A stretch of DNA of 64,000 nt, taken from Streptomyces scabiei 87.22 (lineage in GTDB: Bacteria; Actinomycetota; Actinomycetes; Streptomycetales; Streptomycetaceae). The stretch is taken from positions 7,130,001 to 7,194,000 of the forward strand of contig NC_013929.1 of NCBI RefSeq assembly GCF_000091305.1, given 5' to 3'. Shown here in pieces: positions 59,478-64,000 of this stretch; the first letter of the stretch is position 1, and every line of letters starts with the position of its first letter. The notes below the pieces were generated by a model. The model had not been told where the DNA came from. It did no database searches and saw only the letters and a program-made list of their open reading frames with translations. The translations under genes and the position numbers were made by a program.

Positions 59478-60409
59478 TGGGCGCCCGACAGCAGCTCGGC
59501 CAGACCCTCGACGCCCTCGACAAGAACGCCGGCGGCCTGCAGACCGTCTCGGCCACGGTCACCGACGTCACCGACACCGGCACCGTCCACCTGGTCATGG
59601 GGGGCGCCGCGTTCTACGACGTCGCCTGCACCGACGCCTACCGCAACCGCGCGGCCGGCGACGTCGTCGCGGTCCGCCGCGGGGCGGTGCCGGTGGTGCT
59701 GTGGCGGCTGGGGGAGGACCCCGCCGACACCGACGCCGCGGCGATCGCCGAAGTGGCCCGCGAGACCGCCCAGGACCTGATCGCCATCAGCGCGTTCACG
59801 TGGGGGACGGCCGCGCCGGGGGCCGGGTACCAGCAGGTGACCGAGCTGTGGACGAAGAAGGACAGCGCGGGCAAGGGCGTGCTCTACGCGCGGCTCGCCT
59901 CCGCCCCCGACCCGTCCCCCGAGGCGCCGGCCACGCAGGCCCCGAAGAAGGCCAGCATCCCCCCGGACGACTCCGGGACCTGGCGGCGCGGCCGCCCCGA
60001 CGACTACGCCTCCAGCCCCACCCAGGGCGACTGGACCGGCCGCGGTGACCGGCGCGGCGGCTGGTTCTACGGCACGAAGATCGCCGACGCCTGTGCGGGC
60101 AAGACCGTCTCCTCCATGTCGGTGGCGTTCACCCGCAAGCGAGGGGCAGGCGTCAACGCCAAGGTCAAGATGCGGCTGTACCTGCACGACCACACCACCG
60201 CCCCCAGCGGCCAACTCGACCTCGACGACGGCCCCGAGACGCTGCTCTCCCTCGCCGTCGGCGCCAAAGGCACCGCGACCCTGCCCGCCGCCTGGCGCAC
60301 CGCCCTGGCCTCCGGCAGCGCCCGCGGACTGGCCATCTACGGCCACGGCCGCGGCGACTACGCAGCCTTCACCGGCGGCGTGATCACCATCCGCTTCTCC
60401 GCCACCTAG
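59477..60409 (+). CDS. Minor tail protein
   Basis: A 310-residue protein. The N-terminal OB-like part (LQTVSATVTDVTDTGTVHLV, GDVVAVRRGAVPVVLWRLGE) probably docks on the tail tip; the C-terminal part (SMSVAFTRKRGAGVNAKVKM, RGLAIYGHGRGDYAAFTGGV) resembles a carbohydrate-binding beta sandwich. It may contact the cell wall. Coupled to the hub gene (TGATG). Confidence 0.72.
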   Translation: MGARQQLGQTLDALDKNAGGLQTVSATVTDVTDTGTVHLVMGGAAFYDVACTDAYRNRAAGDVVAVRRGAVPVVLWRLGEDPADTDAAAIAEVARETAQDLIAISAFTWGTAAPGAGYQQVTELWTKKDSAGKGVLYARLASAPDPSPEAPATQAPKKASIPPDDSGTWRRGRPDDYASSPTQGDWTGRGDRRGGWFYGTKIADACAGKTVSSMSVAFTRKRGAGVNAKVKMRLYLHDHTTAPSGQLDLDDGPETLLSLAVGAKGTATLPAAWRTALASGSARGLAIYGHGRGDYAAFTGGVITIRFSAT

Positions 60410-60423
60410 AAAGGGGGGCCTTC

Positions 60424-61047
60424 GTGGCGAACCTCGGATACGCCGAACTGCCCGTACCCGCGGGCGGTCAGTCCCCGACCGTGCCCGCGCACCTGGCCGC
60501 GCTTGCCGAGGCCATCGATCCGCACCTCCGGCAGACCGCCACCGACCTCGCCGACCGCACCACCAAGTACGCCACGGCGCCCGCGCACACGCTCGTCACG
60601 GCGGACGACGGCACCATGTGGCTGAAGATCAGCAGCGTCACCGACACGTGGGTGACGATCTGGGAACCGCCCCCGCTGTGGGACCTGACGCTGACGCTCT
60701 CCGCAGGCCTGCAGGAGGGCGACGTGGAGATCGGCCTCATGAAGGTCGACGGCGGCCGCCGCGTCGAACTGAAAGGCCGCGTCGAGCGCACGGACGGCCT
60801 GAAGATCACCGATCCGAACGCCGTCAACCTCGGTGCCGTGCCCGGCTCCTGCATCCCGGCCGAGCTGCGCACCTGGGTCGGGGCGTGCTCGATGGCCGGG
60901 ACCACCACCGACGCCGCCGGACGGCTGGAGGTCCTGCCCACCGGCACATCCTCCCCGTACGGCGACGCCGGCGACATCCTCTGGTGGTACCAGGGCACCG
61001 ACGGAACCGACTGGGTCGACCTGTCCGGCCTCTACATCCTCGTCTGA
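60424..61047 (+). CDS. Tail fibre-like minor tail protein
   Basis: A 207-residue protein. The N-terminal VANLGYAELPVPAGGQSPTV and the helix HLAALAEAIDPHLRQTATDL are typical of actinophage fibre tethers; the C-terminal half is beta-rich (WDLTLTLSAGLQEGDVEIGL, YGDAGDILWWYQGTDGTDWV). AAAGGGGGG lies before the GTG. It probably links the spike to the baseplate. Confidence 0.7.
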   Translation: MANLGYAELPVPAGGQSPTVPAHLAALAEAIDPHLRQTATDLADRTTKYATAPAHTLVTADDGTMWLKISSVTDTWVTIWEPPPLWDLTLTLSAGLQEGDVEIGLMKVDGGRRVELKGRVERTDGLKITDPNAVNLGAVPGSCIPAELRTWVGACSMAGTTTDAAGRLEVLPTGTSSPYGDAGDILWWYQGTDGTDWVDLSGLYILV

Positions 61048-61060
61048 GAAAGGGGCTGCT

Positions 61061-63529
61061 GTGCCTCAGTACACCTACGGCGGCAACCCCTCCGCGGTCC
61101 TCGTCACGACCACGGGCGACGTTGTCCCCGACTACCCGCTGATCGTCCGCGCCGCCGGAACCGGCGCGATCATCACCGCGCTGTTCGAGGAGGACGGCAC
61201 CACCCCCATCGCCCAGCTCCGCACCAACGACGCCGCCTCCGACACCCCCGGCGCGATCCGAACCTTCAAGGTCGAGGGATTCGGGGCGATCCAGTACGAG
61301 TACAACGGCCCCTCCGGGCAGCCGGTGCTCTGGTACGAGGTCGGCCGGGAGGTACCCACCGCCGCCCTGGACGGCCTCAACTCCAAGCTGGACAAGGCCG
61401 GCGGCACGATCACGGGCGACCTCGACGTGACCGGCACCCTCGACGTCGGCACGCTCCTGGTCGGCGGCGAGCCCCTCGACCTCGGCGCGAATTGGGCCGA
61501 GGCCGGGATCATCATCCCCGCCGCGACGACCGGCGCCGCCGTCCAGGCCGCGCTCGCCGCCGCTGGCACCGCGGGCGGCGGCCACGTCATCGTCCCCCCG
61601 GGGAACTACGACGCGGCCTCGCTGCCGCTGCGGATCTACCGCAACACCCGCCTGACCCTGTGCGACGGGGCCGTGATCCGCCGGGCCGGGGCCGGAACGA
61701 TGCTGCTGAACGGGGACGCGAGCCAGACGTTCGGCGGGTACACGGGGCACGGCAACATCGTCATTGAGGGTGGCGTGTGGGACGCCCGGGCGGACGCCTA
61801 CCCGACCTCGGCCATGTGCATCAGCATCGGGCACGCCGAGAACGTCATCATCCGCAACACCCTGGTCAAGGACGTGTGCGGGTACCACGGCATCGAGATC
61901 AACGCGGTGAAGAACGGCCGCATCACCAACGTGCGCGGCCTGGGCTACCTCGACCCCGGTGGCCGGGACTTCAGCGAGTTCATCCAGCCTGACCTCGCCA
62001 AGGGCAGCGCCTACTTCGGTGGCTTCGGGCCGTACGACGACACGCCCTGCGTCGACATCGTGATCGAGGACTGCCACGTCGGCCCGTCCGGCACTGCCGG
62101 CACGACCAGCTGGCCGCGCGCCGTCGGCTCGCACTCCGCCAGCCCCGACAAGCCTCACACCGGCATCGTCGTCAAGGACCTGTATTGCGACGGCCTCACC
62201 CAGTGGGCGGTGGGCGGCTACACCTGGCAGGACTCCCGCGTCTCCGGGCTGACCCTGAAGGACTGCGGCGCGGGCGTGCGCATGCGCACCCTGGACTCCT
62301 CCAGCGCCGCCCACCGCACCCCGGCCGGAGCCGGATCCCCCTCCATCGCCGGGTCACAGCCGCTGCGGAACATCGTCGTCAAGGACATCGTCATGTACGG
62401 GGGCGGCACCTACGACGCCGCCGTCCGCATCGAGGGCGAGGACACCGGATACGTCCAGGGCCTGGACGTGGACGGCATCACCGTCCGCGACGTCGGCGGG
62501 TCCGCCGTGCGCCTGGTCGACGTCGAGGACTACACCGCCGACCACATCACGGCCCGCAACTGCGGCGCCACCGCCGTATCCACCCTCGGCACCCGCCGCG
62601 GCCAGATCATCGCCCACGTCAACGGGGCCACGGGCGCCGGCGTGACCGTCGACTCCCGTTCGACCCCGGCCGCCTCCGCGACGGACGTCACGGTCGCCCG
62701 GTGCTCGATCACCGGCACGACGGCGAACGGGGTCCATATCTGGGACGGCACGGACGTCGTGGTGGACGACTGCGACATCTACGCGCTGACCGGGTTCGGG
62801 GTGCAGGTGTCCACCAACACCGTCCGCCCGCTCCTGCGCAACGTCCGTACCAGGGACACCACCTTGGCCGGGTGCAACATCACCTCGACCATCACCGGGC
62901 TGCGCCGCTGGGGGAACACCTTCGGCTCTGTCGCCGACGCCAGCGCGGGCGCCGAGGTCTCCCCGTTCGACTCCGGGTTCGGCAGCCTGGAGAGCGTGCT
63001 GCGGCCCTCCAGCCGGTACGAGACCACCAGCCGGCTGCGCTGCGGGACCACCTCGACGCCGACCTCGGGGACGCTGTACCTGATCCCGGTCTGGCTGCCC
63101 AAAGGGCTGGTCATCTCGAACCTCGCGTTTGTCTCCGGCGGCACCGCGGCGAGCGTGCCGACGAACTGGTGGTTCACCCTCCACAACTCGGCGAAGGTCG
63201 CCCTGGCGAGGACCGCGGACCAGACCACCACGGCGTGGGCTGCCAACACGATCAAGAGCCTGGCGATCGCGCAGACCACCGCCGGCGCCGCCAGCTCGTA
63301 CACCACGACGTACAGCGGTCTGCACTACTACGGCGTCATGATCAAGGCGACGACCGTGTGCAGCCTGATCTCCGAGGGCGCCGTCCCTGACGTCCTCGCC
63401 AGCGTGGCCCCCGGATTCGGCGGCACCGACACCGGCCTGTCCACCCCGCCGACGGTCACGGCCGGAGGCTTCACGGCCGGCGCTTTCGGCGCGGGCAGCG
63501 GAATCCTGGTGCACGGCTACGCCACCTGA
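61061..63529 (+). CDS. Pectate-lyase-like beta-helical tail spike
   Basis: An 822-residue receptor-binding protein. The N-terminal ~130 residues are a tail-attachment module; a coiled stretch LNSKLDKAGGTITGDLDVTG follows; then a long right-handed beta helix (about 150-630) with repeated rungs such as NIVIEGGVWDARADAYPTSA, NVIIRNTLVKDVCGYHGIEI, NIVVKDIVMYGGGTYDAAVR, DVVVDDCDIYALTGFGVQVS. The C-terminal ~170 residues form a beta-rich tip. It is likely the main host-range determinant and may cleave or bind surface glycan. Confidence 0.87.
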   Translation: MPQYTYGGNPSAVLVTTTGDVVPDYPLIVRAAGTGAIITALFEEDGTTPIAQLRTNDAASDTPGAIRTFKVEGFGAIQYEYNGPSGQPVLWYEVGREVPTAALDGLNSKLDKAGGTITGDLDVTGTLDVGTLLVGGEPLDLGANWAEAGIIIPAATTGAAVQAALAAAGTAGGGHVIVPPGNYDAASLPLRIYRNTRLTLCDGAVIRRAGAGTMLLNGDASQTFGGYTGHGNIVIEGGVWDARADAYPTSAMCISIGHAENVIIRNTLVKDVCGYHGIEINAVKNGRITNVRGLGYLDPGGRDFSEFIQPDLAKGSAYFGGFGPYDDTPCVDIVIEDCHVGPSGTAGTTSWPRAVGSHSASPDKPHTGIVVKDLYCDGLTQWAVGGYTWQDSRVSGLTLKDCGAGVRMRTLDSSSAAHRTPAGAGSPSIAGSQPLRNIVVKDIVMYGGGTYDAAVRIEGEDTGYVQGLDVDGITVRDVGGSAVRLVDVEDYTADHITARNCGATAVSTLGTRRGQIIAHVNGATGAGVTVDSRSTPAASATDVTVARCSITGTTANGVHIWDGTDVVVDDCDIYALTGFGVQVSTNTVRPLLRNVRTRDTTLAGCNITSTITGLRRWGNTFGSVADASAGAEVSPFDSGFGSLESVLRPSSRYETTSRLRCGTTSTPTSGTLYLIPVWLPKGLVISNLAFVSGGTAASVPTNWWFTLHNSAKVALARTADQTTTAWAANTIKSLAIAQTTAGAASSYTTTYSGLHYYGVMIKATTVCSLISEGAVPDVLASVAPGFGGTDTGLSTPPTVTAGGFTAGAFGAGSGILVHGYAT

Positions 63530-63594
63530 CCCCACCCCCCGCTCACCCACCGCCCCGCGCCCTCGGCCGGGGCATCGTCATGTCTGGAGGACCC

Positions 63595-64000
63595 ATGGCA
63601 CCACCCATGCTGCCCGCCACGTTCGCCGCGGTGCTGCGCAAGGAGGGGCTCGTCGTCGTCGAGGTCGGCGACTGGGAGCACCACAACCGCAACCACATCG
63701 GCCTGTGGGGGCCGGTCCACGGCGTGATGATCCACCACACCGTCACCTCCGGCAGCGCCAAGACCGTGCGGATCTGCCGGAACGGCTACGAGGGTCTGCC
63801 CGGGCCGCTGTGCCACGGCGTCATCACCAAGGACGGCAAGGTGCACCTCGTCGGCTACGGCCGCGCCAACCACGCCGGCCTCGGCGACGACGACGTCCTC
63901 CGGGCCGTCATCGACGAGAAGTCGCTCCCGCCGGACAACGAGTCCAACACCGACGGCAACCGCCACTTCTACGGCTTCGAGTGCGAGAACCTCGGCGACG
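63595..64000 (+). CDS. N-acetylmuramoyl-L-alanine amidase (endolysin), 5' part
   Basis: The gene runs off the window; 135 codons are visible. GGAGG lies 4 bases before the ATG. The product MAPPMLPATFAAVLRKEGLV is followed by WGPVHGVMIHHTVTSGSAKT (zinc-binding His near residue 47), LPGPLCHGVITKDGKVHLVG, YGRANHAGLGDDD and HFYGFECENLGD: an Amidase_2/PGRP domain that cuts the sugar-peptide bond of peptidoglycan. It is the expected first lysis gene after the spike. Confidence 0.88.
   Translation, partial: MAPPMLPATFAAVLRKEGLVVVEVGDWEHHNRNHIGLWGPVHGVMIHHTVTSGSAKTVRICRNGYEGLPGPLCHGVITKDGKVHLVGYGRANHAGLGDDDVLRAVIDEKSLPPDNESNTDGNRHFYGFECENLGD

Noticed and set aside
63552..63573. Terminator between tail spike and endolysin
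   Set aside because: Only a 5-bp GCCCC/GGGGC stem with a 12-base loop is visible; too weak to list.

Overview
The window is high-GC actinobacterial DNA. It is almost certainly a Streptomyces chromosome: third-position GC is very high, GTG and TTG starts are common, GTGA/ATGA/TGATG gene overlaps are frequent, the gene families are typical of the genus, and the window carries the GC-rich dispersed repeat built around CGCGCAGTTCCCCGCGCCCC. About 26 kb of ordinary host chromosome (1 to roughly 26,000) is followed by the left 38 kb of a siphovirus-type prophage (roughly 26,100 to beyond 64,000). The right end of the prophage lies outside the window.

Host part. Positions 1-6815 hold a Ter (tellurium/stress) gene set: the end of a DUF475 membrane protein, two TerD-family proteins, then a tightly coupled three-gene operon encoding a CitE/HpcH-like lyase, a four-domain phosphoribosyltransferase-TRSP-phosphoribosyltransferase-Pelota protein and a HAD hydrolase. 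This matches the predicted Ter-linked biosynthetic module thought to make a nucleoside-like product. Next come a DedA-family membrane protein, an FmdB-type zinc ribbon, a class A penicillin-binding-protein-like glycosyltransferase preceded by a coupled 46-codon ORF, a membrane-anchored deacetylase-like protein, a secreted Amidase_6 protein, a DUF4383 membrane protein, a long coiled-coil protein and a DUF4097-like lipoprotein. After tRNA-Val(TAC) come a small conserved protein, a LysR regulator, a ketopantoate-reductase-like protein, a DUF2277 protein, a second DedA-like protein, DoxX, an FAD/NAD(P)-binding protein, a PhoD-type phosphatase and a secreted HNH nuclease. An 800-bp gene-free zone (25,390-26,188) then holds a 126-bp tandem repeat and a degenerate ~30-bp tandem array. 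It should contain the left attachment site.

Prophage part. A large serine integrase (26,189) opens the element. A lysogeny switch follows: a leftward XRE repressor opposite a rightward XRE regulator, with repeated operator-like half-sites between them. Positions 29,375-42,066 form the early/replication region: many small coupled genes of unknown function, several HTH or cysteine-rich proteins, a wHTH replication-initiator-like gene with five iteron-like repeats inside its coding sequence, and a tandem pair of HTH-HTH-HNH-like paralogues. Hairpins without U-tracts mark most of the sub-operon boundaries. Positions 41,421-53,205 carry an HNH endonuclease, the terminase pair, HK97-type portal, MuF-like protein, protease and capsid, head-tail connectors, tail terminator, major tail protein, and the gpG/gpGT frameshift pair. 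Positions 53,210-63,529 encode a 1408-residue tape measure protein with an embedded NlpC/P60-like peptidase, the distal tail and tail-tip proteins, and a beta-helical tail spike. An amidase endolysin begins at 63,595 and runs off the end. Every recognisable structural gene is intact, so the prophage looks potentially functional, although lysis completion and attR cannot be seen.

Most unusual points: iteron-like DNA repeats conserved across two reading frames inside the initiator gene; loss of the SxxK lysine in the class A PBP; the tandem HTH-HTH-HNH paralogues; a phage HTH protein carrying a 14-residue tandem repeat; and a 91-nt element closed by a perfect 12-bp inverted repeat upstream of a 63-codon gene.
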